Source: DG-33 sp964345105 (GTDB lineage Archaea; Hadarchaeota; Hadarchaeia; Hadarchaeales; Hadarchaeaceae). Taken from it: a DNA stretch of 27,783 nucleotides. Positions 6,945 through 14,921 of this stretch are shown piece after piece. Within the stretch, counting starts at the first letter, position 1; each line of letters begins with the position of its first letter. Under the pieces are notes generated by a model. That model had not been told where the DNA came from and searched no databases. It saw nothing but the letters and a program-made list of their open reading frames with translations. Where the stretch lies: the NCBI GenBank assembly GCA_964345105.1, contig CAYFPZ010000072.1, positions 1 through 27,783 on the forward strand. Direction: 5' to 3'. Position numbers and translations under genes: made by a program.

Positions 6945-8819
6945 TCAGAACTTGTCCGGCGAGATGTAATCCCCATGTTTTTCTCTTGCCTTGTTCAGCC
7001 TCTGTCTTTGTTCTTCTAACACTTTAAACAAAATTTGTGGTGTGTTTGGGATTTTCTTATAGATTCCCATTATTCTACCAATCTTGGCCAAATTTTCCGG
7101 CACCCGCAACATGAATTGTTTAAGGTAATCTTCCTTTGAGTAGTTCCGGCCAAGCACTTCCTTAAACAGCTTTTTGAGGTCTTGATATTTTGGTATAAGA
7201 CCGGTGGGTGTTTCTATTACTCCAACTTCTTTGTGTGCGCGTAACTCCATCCATTTGAGCCAGACTGCCTTATCGGCTATACTATTCATAAAATTTCCAT
7301 CGGGGCCTTTCAAAAAGTAATTCACAGAAAAGATGAGAGGTGGATTCTTCAAGCTAGCGCCGAAATTCAGGTGGCTTTCTATGTACCTACCTATGGGTAC
7401 GGATAGAAAGTCCAGATTTGACATGGGGTTGAAATTTCTTACACCTTCTTCACCCAAGGTAGCAGCGGTAGTTTCTGACTCCAGCGACGCGCCTTTGGTT
7501 ATCACACCATGCGCCCAATTGAAAGATTCCTCAACTGGTACCCAAGTGTCCGAGTCTCTCCCCCCGTAGATTATCCCCCTCACCACGACACCTTCGGGAC
7601 TGTTTATTTCCGGATCAATATTCTCTAAAAGCTTCAAATCAAGCGTGAACCGGGCATTTCTGTGTGAAGGGGATATTTCAGTACCCCCTGAATCTTTCTT
7701 TCCAATGGTCCATTCCCCTGAGTGATTGATACCTTTTATCGGGACTTCACCATCCTTACCAATCCAATAAACATCCTTCTCTTCAGTGACCAGCACATTT
7801 GAAAAAATAATCTCGCCCGGGTTATTGAGTGCCTTCCATAGTATGGGATCATCCTTGGAGTTTATGCTTTGGATTATTCCAAATATCCCCTTTTCAACAT
7901 TGACCGCGCGTATCTCTCCGCTTTTTTTCCTTAGATAGGCTATATCGTCCCCCACTATCGTCTCCCCTTCCAGCATTGATGTAGAAGTCTTTCCACAGAG
8001 AGAGGGAAATGCTCCTGCGAAATAACTTACCCTGCCTTTTGGACCGTGTACCCCCATTATAAACATGTGTTCTGTTAGCCAACCTTCTTGTAGAGCCAGA
8101 TTTATTGCCAGACGCATCGCTAATTTCTTAAGTCCTATTGTGTTGCCGCCGTATTGGGTATTCGCGCTGTACACGACATTTTCTTGGAGATCGATGTATA
8201 CCCTGCGTTTGTCAACATTTTTACTCACCCCGTTTTCAAGTTCCCCTTCAGAATGCACAAACTTGAAGAACCGCTTGGAATCACCCAATTTTTTGAATTC
8301 CTCGTACCCGGGCCTGTAAAGCAAACTTTCGCTGTGAGCTACATAGCTGGAATCGGTAAGCTGCACAGAGGGTATGGAAAATTCAGAATTGGTTGGCCCT
8401 AAACAAAAGAATAAAACGTACAACTTGTGCCCCTGCATGATATTTTTTAAAATAGCACGAATTTCTTTTAGCCCCTCCTCTTTATCTATCACGTTTATGT
8501 TGGGGCCCAAATCAACGCCCTTAGGTAGAAGAAATTTAGTATTTTTCTTGTCTCTGGCCTGATCGTGATAGCCCTCGAAATGAAAGGTGTGACCCTCTAT
8601 AGCGAGTTCTTTTTCCTCCTTGGACCTTATCGCCTCTTCTCTGATATATTGGATATCCTCTGGCGAGCCGGTACAGACAAAAATTTCATCGGGATTACAA
8701 AGTTCCACATACTCAGCAATGAATTGATGAAGATTTGGATTATTTATCCCAATAAGTTTCTGGTAATTTTTTTCCCCTAACTTGGTTTTGAGCATATCCA
8801 TATTCTTTTTGCTCACCAT
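6945..8819 (-). CDS. pckG: Phosphoenolpyruvate carboxykinase (GTP)
   Basis: GTP-dependent PEPCK interconverts oxaloacetate and PEP in the cytoplasm, feeding gluconeogenesis or acting as an anaplerotic step. The protein of about 624 residues has the usual length. Key features are VYIDLQENVVYSANTQYGGNT near 207-226, the P-loop GAFPSLCGKTSTSM near 269-282 with the reactive cysteine kept, GETIVGDDIAYL for metal binding, RNARFTLDL, and RGIIYGGRDSDTWVPVEESFNW that binds the guanine. I choose ATG 8819, preceded by GAGGG at a 7-nt spacing; the ATG at 8840 adds seven residues and overlaps that ribosome site. Base composition is clearly AT-richer than the adjoining gatD. It is divergent from an Lrp-type regulator, with an inverted repeat in the shared 100-nt gap, so regulation by that neighbour is likely but inferred. 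Confidence 0.95.
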   Translation of the reverse strand: MVSKKNMDMLKTKLGEKNYQKLIGINNPNLHQFIAEYVELCNPDEIFVCTGSPEDIQYIREEAIRSKEEKELAIEGHTFHFEGYHDQARDKKNTKFLLPKGVDLGPNINVIDKEEGLKEIRAILKNIMQGHKLYVLFFCLGPTNSEFSIPSVQLTDSSYVAHSESLLYRPGYEEFKKLGDSKRFFKFVHSEGELENGVSKNVDKRRVYIDLQENVVYSANTQYGGNTIGLKKLAMRLAINLALQEGWLTEHMFIMGVHGPKGRVSYFAGAFPSLCGKTSTSMLEGETIVGDDIAYLRKKSGEIRAVNVEKGIFGIIQSINSKDDPILWKALNNPGEIIFSNVLVTEEKDVYWIGKDGEVPIKGINHSGEWTIGKKDSGGTEISPSHRNARFTLDLKLLENIDPEINSPEGVVVRGIIYGGRDSDTWVPVEESFNWAHGVITKGASLESETTAATLGEEGVRNFNPMSNLDFLSVPIGRYIESHLNFGASLKNPPLIFSVNYFLKGPDGNFMNSIADKAVWLKWMELRAHKEVGVIETPTGLIPKYQDLKKLFKEVLGRNYSKEDYLKQFMLRVPENLAKIGRIMGIYKKIPNTPQILFKVLEEQRQRLNKAREKHGDYISPDKF

Positions 8820-8863
8820 TTTTTTCCCTCTTTTCAGCATCCAACGTGCTTTAACCTCTTCTT

Positions 8864-8875
8864 TATTAAAAAAGT
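8864..8875 (-). promoter_or_regulatory. TATA-like box for PEPCK
   Basis: On the minus strand TTTTTTAATAAA lies about 50 nt before the preferred ATG at 8819, leaving room for a short leader with the GAGGG ribosome site. Confidence 0.4.
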
Positions 8876-8895
8876 TAACCTTTTAAGTATTTCTA

Positions 8896-8910
8896 TTAAC
8901 ATTATGTTAA
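8896..8910. promoter_or_regulatory. Inverted-repeat operator candidate between PEPCK and lrp
   Basis: TTAACATTATGTTAA is a perfect inverted repeat with 7-nt arms around one T. It ends 10 nt before the ATG of the Lrp-type regulator and about 76 nt from the PEPCK start. AT-rich inverted repeats of this size are typical Lrp/AsnC sites, so auto-repression and control of PEPCK are plausible. Confidence 0.5.
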
Positions 8911-8920
8911 AGGCAAGAAA

Positions 8921-9397
8921 ATGAGGGAACTAGACCAAAAAATACTGCTCCAACTCATCAAAGATAGCAAACAGCCAGTGACAAAAATAGCAAAAAAAGT
9001 AGGAGCCTCAAGGCAGACCGTCGCTAAGAAGATAGAACAGCTTAAAGCGGAGGGAGTTATCGCCTCCTTCAAGGCTAAGCTGAACCCAGAAAAATTTGGC
9101 TTAAGCACGAAAGCTTACATTTTCCTACGCGAGGATCCGCTGGAAGAACTTAGGCGGAGAAATGAGGTAACGATCAAGCAATTTCATCAAGTCACGGAAT
9201 TTTACCGTCTATTCGGGAGATATAGTGCGATATTGGAAGTATTGGTCAGGGATGGCAAGGAGCTGACCAAACTTGTAAAGCGAATCCACAGGCTGAAAGG
9301 CGTGAGAGAAACCGAAACTTTCATAGTACACAGCGCAGTGAAGAACGTGCCAGAAGCCCCCCTTTTGTACGCCCTGAAATCAACGCCTGAGAAATAG
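8921..9397 (+). CDS. Lrp/AsnC-type transcription regulator
   Basis: A 158-residue DNA-binding regulator. Residues 1-55 form a helix-turn-helix domain opening with RELDQKILLQLIKDSKQPVTKIAKKVG, recognition helix ASRQTVAKKIEQL (about 29-41), then a wing-like EGVIASFKAKLNPEKFG. The rest forms a ferredoxin-like ligand/oligomer domain of Lrp type, with a central FGRYSAILEVLVRDGKEL. Such proteins usually bind DNA as dimers or octamers and sense amino acids or other small molecules; the effector is not visible here. ATG 8921 is preceded by AAAGG at about 7 nt. It is divergent from PEPCK and next to the inverted repeat at 8896-8910, so PEPCK is its most likely target besides itself. Confidence 0.88.
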   Translation: MRELDQKILLQLIKDSKQPVTKIAKKVGASRQTVAKKIEQLKAEGVIASFKAKLNPEKFGLSTKAYIFLREDPLEELRRRNEVTIKQFHQVTEFYRLFGRYSAILEVLVRDGKELTKLVKRIHRLKGVRETETFIVHSAVKNVPEAPLLYALKSTPEK

Positions 9398-9456
9398 TGC
9401 ATGCAGACAATTCACCGCAGACGCAAAAGATATTTCTAATTACACCCAACTCACAA

Positions 9457-11055
9457 TTAACCGATATTTTTAACCATATATGGCCCTTCTCGCCTATAGC
9501 CAAATCGTCGATAATAGTTCCGCGTCCCTATGCCCGAGAGTACTACGACTTTGCTCGCGTCGAACTCTTTTTGAGATATACCCTCCGCCTCGCGAAGCAA
9601 ACGCTCGCCCCAACCTCGATGTTGCCACTCGCCTGCTCCAGCTTCTTTACCAACCTGCACGAGCGGGCCATAAACATGCAGCTCTCGCACGAGCATCGAT
9701 CTATCAGTTTTGATTTCGGGCCTGTGCGCCTTTTGAGATGGTTCCCTTAACCTCAGGAGCCCCATCAAGATGTCACGTTTAATATCCTCGAACGACAGGA
9801 AGAGTTCCTCGCCTTCTGAAGCGCGATACCGCTCAACCACGAGTTCTATGTCTTCAGGCTTCGGCTCCCGACCGAGTTTGTACCCAACATGCCCAACTTC
9901 ACGACATCTTACGCACCGGCAGCGCGTCCCCTCTCTTCTCATTTTCTCCTGAATCAAAGTTCGTAGATCGCCTCGCTTAACGCCCTCTGCTATCAGGTTG
10001 ACTGGGATGTCTCGCTGGATGCGCTGAATTCTGACCCACTTCGGCACGTGTCGCTTCACCTCAGCGATGAGTTTCACAATTTGCTCGAAAGGATATGGCT
10101 TGTACTCGCCCCGCCGCCATAGCTCGTGGAGCTTTGTGCCCGGCATGACGAGTGTGGGGTAGATTTTCAAGGCATCGGGCTTGAATCGTTCATCCTCGAA
10201 GAGGGTTTTGAATGTATCCAAGTCTCTCTCGTAACTGGCGCCGGGGAGGTTGGGCATACAATGGTGTACTACCGCAAAACCAGCATCCTTCGCGATTCGT
10301 GTTGCCTCAGCCACATCTTCCACAGTATGGCCCCGATTGACGAGCTTGTAGATATCGTCATAAAGTGTTTGCACCCCCAGCTCGACTCGCGTGGCACCGA
10401 GCCGAAGCATGAAGTCAACGTGGGGCTCCTTGCAGTAGTCGGGACGAGTCTCGAGCGCGATGTCGCTGTTTCGAATCGGCGCATCCTCGGCCGCTCGCTG
10501 TGCTTCCTCCATCGTGACAGCGTCCGCGCCCGATATCGCGTTCAGACATTGCACGGTGAACCACTCCAGATAATCGGGAGGGTAAGCAGTAAGCGTGCCG
10601 CCAAACATTATCAACTCTACCTTGTCGACCACATGTCCTATCGTCCAAAGCTGCTCGATTCTGCTCCGTACTTGCCTGTATGGATCATAACCTGCTTGTA
10701 GGGCTCTTGCCGATGCGGGTTCTTTTCCTGTGTATGACTGTGGAACGCCGGCACTAGGCCCTCCTGGGCAGTAAATGCAGGGCTCGGGCTTCGGGCATGG
10801 GTAAGGCTTTGGCATCACCGTGACGACAGAGACCCCCGAAATCGAGCGTACTGGCTTCAGCTTGAGCAGTTGGATTACTCTGACCTTCTGTTCGCCAGTC
10901 GCTGCTGCCAAGAGTTCCGAGTTTCTGAACGGTTTAGATAATCCAAACTTTCGACAAGCTTGGATTTTAGCCCTAGCTAATCCTTGTGCGTCAGCGATTT
11001 CACCACTCGAGATTTTTTGCAAAATCTCTTGGTAAGCTGCCGAAGAAGTATCCAT
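9457..11055 (-). CDS. elp3: tRNA uridine(34) acetyltransferase Elp3
   Basis: Elp3 starts cm5U-type modification at wobble uridine 34 of tRNA using a radical SAM domain and an acetyltransferase domain. The N-terminal region is a basic tRNA-binding segment. The radical SAM cysteines are C87, C93 and C96 in PCPKPEPCIYCPGGP, a Cx5Cx2C spacing, followed by SYTGKEPASARAL, VDKVELIMFGGT and ALETRPDYC. A second cysteine set, CRCVRCREVGH, lies near residue 385 between the domains. The C-terminal acetyltransferase domain has WQHRGWGERLLREAE for acetyl-CoA and NYYRRFGY near the end. Length 532 is normal. ATG 11055 follows AGGGG with a 6-nt spacer. It is divergent from hel308 across about 50 nt. Confidence 0.96.
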   Translation of the reverse strand: MDTSSAAYQEILQKISSGEIADAQGLARAKIQACRKFGLSKPFRNSELLAAATGEQKVRVIQLLKLKPVRSISGVSVVTVMPKPYPCPKPEPCIYCPGGPSAGVPQSYTGKEPASARALQAGYDPYRQVRSRIEQLWTIGHVVDKVELIMFGGTLTAYPPDYLEWFTVQCLNAISGADAVTMEEAQRAAEDAPIRNSDIALETRPDYCKEPHVDFMLRLGATRVELGVQTLYDDIYKLVNRGHTVEDVAEATRIAKDAGFAVVHHCMPNLPGASYERDLDTFKTLFEDERFKPDALKIYPTLVMPGTKLHELWRRGEYKPYPFEQIVKLIAEVKRHVPKWVRIQRIQRDIPVNLIAEGVKRGDLRTLIQEKMRREGTRCRCVRCREVGHVGYKLGREPKPEDIELVVERYRASEGEELFLSFEDIKRDILMGLLRLREPSQKAHRPEIKTDRSMLVRELHVYGPLVQVGKEAGAGEWQHRGWGERLLREAEGISQKEFDASKVVVLSGIGTRNYYRRFGYRREGPYMVKNIG

Positions 11056-11102
11056 TATCTTCCCCTAAGTTAATTTGCGTTCAAGGCTATTTTCTTGATG
11101 GT

Positions 11103-13283
11103 GTGCGGGTGGAAGTCGAGGAACTCTGCAAGAAATATGGGCTGCCTGAACAAATCGCGAGCGTGCTTGAAAAATCAGGCATAACCACTCTTTACCCGCC
11201 ACAGTTGGACGCGATAAAAAAAGGTGCCCTCGATGGAAAAAATCTCGTGCTGGCGATCCCGACCGCTAGCGGCAAGACGCTCGTCGCCGAGTTCTGCATG
11301 CTCAAGTCCGTGCTCGGGCAAGAGGGCAAATGTCTCTACATAGTCCCGCTTAGAGCGCTGGCGAGTGAGAAGTACGAGGAGTTTAGGGAAAAGTATGAGC
11401 CACTCGGCGTGAAAGTTGGGATAAGCACGGGTGATTTCGATGTTGTCGACCCTAGGCTCGCTCGCTACGACATCCTCATCGCGACCTCCGAGAAAGTTGA
11501 CTCCCTGCTCCGCCACCGCGCAAAATGGCTCGCCGATGTTATCTCTGTTGTGGTGCTTGACGAAATTCACTTAATCGATGACCCGGGACGTGGGCCCACG
11601 CTCGAAGTTTTGACGGCCCGACTCCGACAGGTTAATCCTGAGCTCCAAACACTAGCGCTTAGCGCTACCGTGAAAAACGCAGAAGAGATAGCTGAATGGC
11701 TAGGAGCGGAGCTCGTCAAAAGCGAATGGCGCCCCGTTCCCCTGAAGAAAGGCGTGTACTACGGCGAAAAGATAAAGTTCGACGATGGAAGCAAGCGGGT
11801 GGTGAAAGTTGAAATCAAAGACAAACTCGCGGCGCTTGCCATCGATACCGTCCGGGAAGGGGGGCAAACACTGGTCTTCGTTAGCACACGCCGCTCCGCA
11901 CAAGCAGCCGCCACGCTCCTAGCGAGACATACTAAGGGAACTCTTTCACCCACAGAACTCGAGCAGCTGACCGCCGTGGCGAAAACTATTGAAAAAGCAC
12001 TGGGAGAATCCACGAGAACTTGCCGTCAGCTGGCTGACTGCGTTCGCCAGGGTGCGGCTTTTCACCACGCCGGGTTACACCATACCCAGCGAAAGGCCGT
12101 GGAAGACGCGTTCAGAAAAAATCTAATAAAAGTAGTATGCGCGACTCCGACATTGGCTGCGGGCATTAACTTACCTTCGCGCCGGACAATCATCCGCGAC
12201 TACCGCCGCTACGTCGAACCCTACGGGCTCCAGCTCATCCCCGTGTTAGAGTTCCACCAGATGTGCGGTCGCGCTGGAAGACCCCAATACGACAAGTACG
12301 GTGAAGCGGTTGTGATTGCGAAAGGGAGAGGCGAAGTCGAGGCGCTGTTCAAGGAGTTCATACGGGCCGAGCCCGAGCGGATAACATCTAAGCTAGCTGC
12401 CGAACCTGCGCTCCGAACCCACGTGCTCGCCTCAATCGCAGCGGGCTACGTGAACGATGCAGATGGACTGCTGGATTTCATGGAACAAACTTTCTTCTCC
12501 TATCAGTATGGGACGGGAGAAGTGGCCAGAATCATCGAGCGCGTGCTGGATTTCCTCGAACGGGAAGAGATGATCCGCACGCAGGAAAAGCTGTTACTCG
12601 CAACCCCTTTCGGCGAGCATGTCTCTCGCCTCTACATTGACCCGATGTCAGCGGTCATTCTCCGTGACGGTATCAAAGGCATCGCCGCCAAGGAGCCTAC
12701 CGCTATCGGTCTGCTCCACCTCGTGTGCGATACACCCGACATGGGGCGACTCTACCTGAGGCGGCACGACTACTCCGACCTCGAGCTGTTCCTCACAGAG
12801 CATTCGGATGAATTCTTGACGCCCATACCCGATCAAGAATACGAACCCGACAAATACGAATTCTTTCTAGCTGAGGTGAAGACAGCGCAGATGTTGCAGG
12901 CTTGGCTCGAGGAGACGCGCGAGGATGACATCCACGAGAAGTTCGGCGTGGGGGCCGGCGACATTCGGAGAAATGTGAGCACGGCTGAGTGGCTCCTCTA
13001 CGCTGCCCACGAGCTCGCCAAGCTGTTCAAAACCAGAGCTGCGGTGAGGCCCCTCCGAAAGCTGCGTGAGCGTGTACGTTACGGGGTCAAGGAGGAGCTG
13101 CTGGAGCTGGTGCAACTTAGGGGTGTAGGACGCGTGCGGGCGCGGAGCTTCTTCAGGGCGGGTTATCGGAAGCTTGCGGACATCAAACGGGTAACTGAAC
13201 AAGAACTCGCAAAGGTGCCCTATGTTGGTGTTGAAATTGCACGGAGCATCAAGCGGCAGATCGAAGAAGATGTATTTGTTTAA
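11103..13283 (+). CDS. hel308: ATP-dependent DNA helicase Hel308
   Basis: Hel308 is an archaeal superfamily 2 3'-5' DNA helicase acting at stalled replication forks. With a GTG start at 11103 the protein has 726 residues and opens VRVEVEELCKKYGLPE, matching the normal family start; GTG 11109 is nearly as good, and both lie just after a GGTG. Motifs: Q-motif TLYPPQ, Walker A PTASGKT (about 53-59), DEIH (153-156), LSAT (186-189), FHHAGL, CATPTLAAGINLP and the motif VI region QMCGRAGRP. The ratchet domain follows, and the C-terminal helix-hairpin-helix LVQLRGVGRVRARSFFRAGY ends the protein. A longer open frame from 10986 overlaps elp3 and has no family support. Divergent from elp3. Function is secure; only the exact start is open. 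Confidence 0.95.
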   Translation: MRVEVEELCKKYGLPEQIASVLEKSGITTLYPPQLDAIKKGALDGKNLVLAIPTASGKTLVAEFCMLKSVLGQEGKCLYIVPLRALASEKYEEFREKYEPLGVKVGISTGDFDVVDPRLARYDILIATSEKVDSLLRHRAKWLADVISVVVLDEIHLIDDPGRGPTLEVLTARLRQVNPELQTLALSATVKNAEEIAEWLGAELVKSEWRPVPLKKGVYYGEKIKFDDGSKRVVKVEIKDKLAALAIDTVREGGQTLVFVSTRRSAQAAATLLARHTKGTLSPTELEQLTAVAKTIEKALGESTRTCRQLADCVRQGAAFHHAGLHHTQRKAVEDAFRKNLIKVVCATPTLAAGINLPSRRTIIRDYRRYVEPYGLQLIPVLEFHQMCGRAGRPQYDKYGEAVVIAKGRGEVEALFKEFIRAEPERITSKLAAEPALRTHVLASIAAGYVNDADGLLDFMEQTFFSYQYGTGEVARIIERVLDFLEREEMIRTQEKLLLATPFGEHVSRLYIDPMSAVILRDGIKGIAAKEPTAIGLLHLVCDTPDMGRLYLRRHDYSDLELFLTEHSDEFLTPIPDQEYEPDKYEFFLAEVKTAQMLQAWLEETREDDIHEKFGVGAGDIRRNVSTAEWLLYAAHELAKLFKTRAAVRPLRKLRERVRYGVKEELLELVQLRGVGRVRARSFFRAGYRKLADIKRVTEQELAKVPYVGVEIARSIKRQIEEDVFV

Positions 13284-13298
13284 TGATTCGGTCCATAA

Positions 13299-13308
13299 TG
13301 ATTAATCA
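13299..13308. repeat. 10-bp palindrome ahead of the isomerase promoter
   Basis: TGATTAATCA is self-complementary and lies about 45 nt upstream of the TATA-like box of the isomerase gene. It could be an operator, but ten bases in AT-rich DNA is weak support. Confidence 0.25.
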
Positions 13309-13351
13309 GCGCTATTTATGTTTAATTTAATCACAAAAAAGTTTAAACCAA

Positions 13352-13363
13352 TTTACTATAAAA
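13352..13363 (+). promoter_or_regulatory. TATA-like box of the sugar isomerase gene
   Basis: TTTACTATAAAA, preceded by AAACCA as a possible BRE, is centred about 23 nt before the ATG at 13380. No ribosome site is seen, so the transcript is probably leaderless. Confidence 0.5.
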
Positions 13364-13379
13364 CAAAAAACGGATTTTC

Positions 13380-14777
13380 ATGGGTTCTGCCTTAAAATTG
13401 AGATTAGTAATCGGCAAGCCCGCTGACCACTGGCTTTCTGAAAAAGCAGTAAAAGATGGTTATTGGGGTTTTGTCAGATGTAAAGAAGATTATGAAAGGG
13501 AAAAATCTGTTGTTCTCCGACAAATTGAGAACCTAGCCTCAGATTTGAAAAAAGAGGGCATAGGAATTGAGTTTTTACCAGAAATAGAAATTCAAAATTT
13601 AAACGATGTATTAAAAAAATTTGAGGAACTGAAAAACACAGCTGTAAACATAGTCCTAGGAATCTCGCCTCTAGAGTGGTGCCGTCCTGAGATGTGCAGT
13701 AAATTGATAAACGCGATAACCGCTGCTTCCAAATACACTATCCTATTCGATAAGTTTGGGCCAAATATTTACGCAGGAACCCTATTTACACCTCCCGCTT
13801 ATCAATTTCTCAAGCGACATCATCTTGTGGATAGAGTCTTCCAAGTAGAGGAAGACGAGAAGAAGCTAAAGACAATCTTAAGAAGTATCTATGCATTGGA
13901 AAAAATTTCTTCGGCGAGGCTTGTCTCCGTTGGACCAATAAACGCAGAACTGGGGGGATGGCCCACTCTTAAAAAAAGTATTGAAATGTTCGGCCATGAT
14001 ACGAGATTTTACACTTACGATGAATTTGTGAAAGATTTTATGGAATTTTATGAAGACGAAAATAAAAGGGGCGAAGCGAGAAAAGTAATCGAAGATTTTG
14101 TGTCTGGGAGTACAGAGGTAGTAGAACCCACGGAAGAGAAACTTCTTCGTGCCGGGGTCTACTATCTAGTTTTAAAGAGATATATTAAGGAAAATGAAGC
14201 TGATTGGATCACCGTAAATTGCCTAAGCGAATTGGTGGAAAAAACCAAAGCTACCCCTTGCATGGCCTTTTCTATTTTCAACGATTCAGGAATCGTGGCA
14301 ACCTGCGAAGCAGACCCTGCAGCTATGGGTTTGCAATACCTCATGCGATATATTTCAGGAAAACCCGCGTTCTTCCAAGACCCAACTGTGAATGAAAAAG
14401 ACGGAACGCTAATTTTGGCGCATTGTACTTCACCCACCAGACTTCTTGGGTTCGATAAACCAAACTTTCCTTATCAAGTGAGGACACACCATGAGTCAAA
14501 TTATGGAGCTACGCCAAAGCCGACCTTCAAGGAGGGTGAGGTAACGGTGGCGGGATTTTCTTTTGATCTGGATAAGATGCTTATTGTAAAAGGAAAAGTG
14601 GTTGGAACCCCTGATTTAAGGATTTGCCGTTCTCAGGTAGAAGTAAAGGTAAATAATGCTTCACAGATTCTGGAAAACTGGCAGGGTTTCCACTGGATTT
14701 TGGTTTACGGGGATTACATTGAAGAATTGAAGACGATTTGTAAGATGAAAAGAATAACACCGTTAATTTATGAGTAA
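13380..14777 (+). CDS. L-fucose/L-arabinose isomerase-like sugar isomerase
   Basis: A 465-residue member of the fucose/arabinose isomerase superfamily, enzymes that convert aldoses to ketoses with a divalent metal. The N-terminal two-thirds are Rossmann-like alpha/beta segments (LVIGKPADHW, VNIVLGISPLEW, ARLVSVGPINAE). The conserved C-terminal part has VATCEADPAAMGLQYLM, with E310, then FFQDPT, with D334; this 24-residue spacing equals that of the metal ligands E337 and D361 that I recall for E. coli FucI. H348 (ILAHCTSP) and H370/H371 (RTHHES) are candidate third ligands. The substrate cannot be told; fucose, arabinose, ribose-type sugars or another substrate are possible. Composition is markedly AT-rich (one line counts 33% GC against 65% near the end of hel308), suggesting transfer. 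It converges on the sugar-binding protein gene. Confidence 0.82.
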   Translation: MGSALKLRLVIGKPADHWLSEKAVKDGYWGFVRCKEDYEREKSVVLRQIENLASDLKKEGIGIEFLPEIEIQNLNDVLKKFEELKNTAVNIVLGISPLEWCRPEMCSKLINAITAASKYTILFDKFGPNIYAGTLFTPPAYQFLKRHHLVDRVFQVEEDEKKLKTILRSIYALEKISSARLVSVGPINAELGGWPTLKKSIEMFGHDTRFYTYDEFVKDFMEFYEDENKRGEARKVIEDFVSGSTEVVEPTEEKLLRAGVYYLVLKRYIKENEADWITVNCLSELVEKTKATPCMAFSIFNDSGIVATCEADPAAMGLQYLMRYISGKPAFFQDPTVNEKDGTLILAHCTSPTRLLGFDKPNFPYQVRTHHESNYGATPKPTFKEGEVTVAGFSFDLDKMLIVKGKVVGTPDLRICRSQVEVKVNNASQILENWQGFHWILVYGDYIEELKTICKMKRITPLIYE

Positions 14778-14874
14778 TCAATTATTGCGTATTTCCCTAG
14801 CTGGGAGTTCCTAGCGTAAGTTTAGTGTTTTGACGAAGGCGAAAAAATCTGAATTTCCATTCTAGTATTCTAAA

Positions 14875-14920
14875 ATTAAAAAAAATAAAAAAAGAGGTGC
14901 AAAATTTAATTTGCACACTC
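14875..14920 (-). terminator. Hairpin plus T-tract terminator of the sugar-binding protein gene
   Basis: On the minus strand, right after the stop, GAG-T-GTGCAAA pairs with TTTGCAC-CTC (arms 14897-14903 with 14910-14916, plus outer 14894-14896 with 14918-14920), loop 6 nt. It is followed at once by seven T, an A and eight T. The form is that of a textbook intrinsic terminator, stronger than the plain T-runs elsewhere in this window. Confidence 0.8.
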
Positions 14921-14921
14921 T

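Noticed and set aside
10126..10701. A 191-codon open frame on the plus strand opposite elp3.
   Set aside because: It lies wholly inside the conserved elp3 gene, has no family features and no ribosome site; it arises from the codon pattern of elp3.
10986..11102. A longer N-terminus for Hel308 starting inside elp3.
   Set aside because: The extra 39 residues have no family match and overlap the start of elp3 on the other strand; the normal Hel308 start is at 11103 or 11109.
14875..14920. The hairpin considered as a shared two-way terminator for the isomerase and binding-protein genes.
   Set aside because: Only the minus strand has the T-tract straight after the stem; in the plus direction the stem is followed by CTTCAG and the A-tract precedes it.
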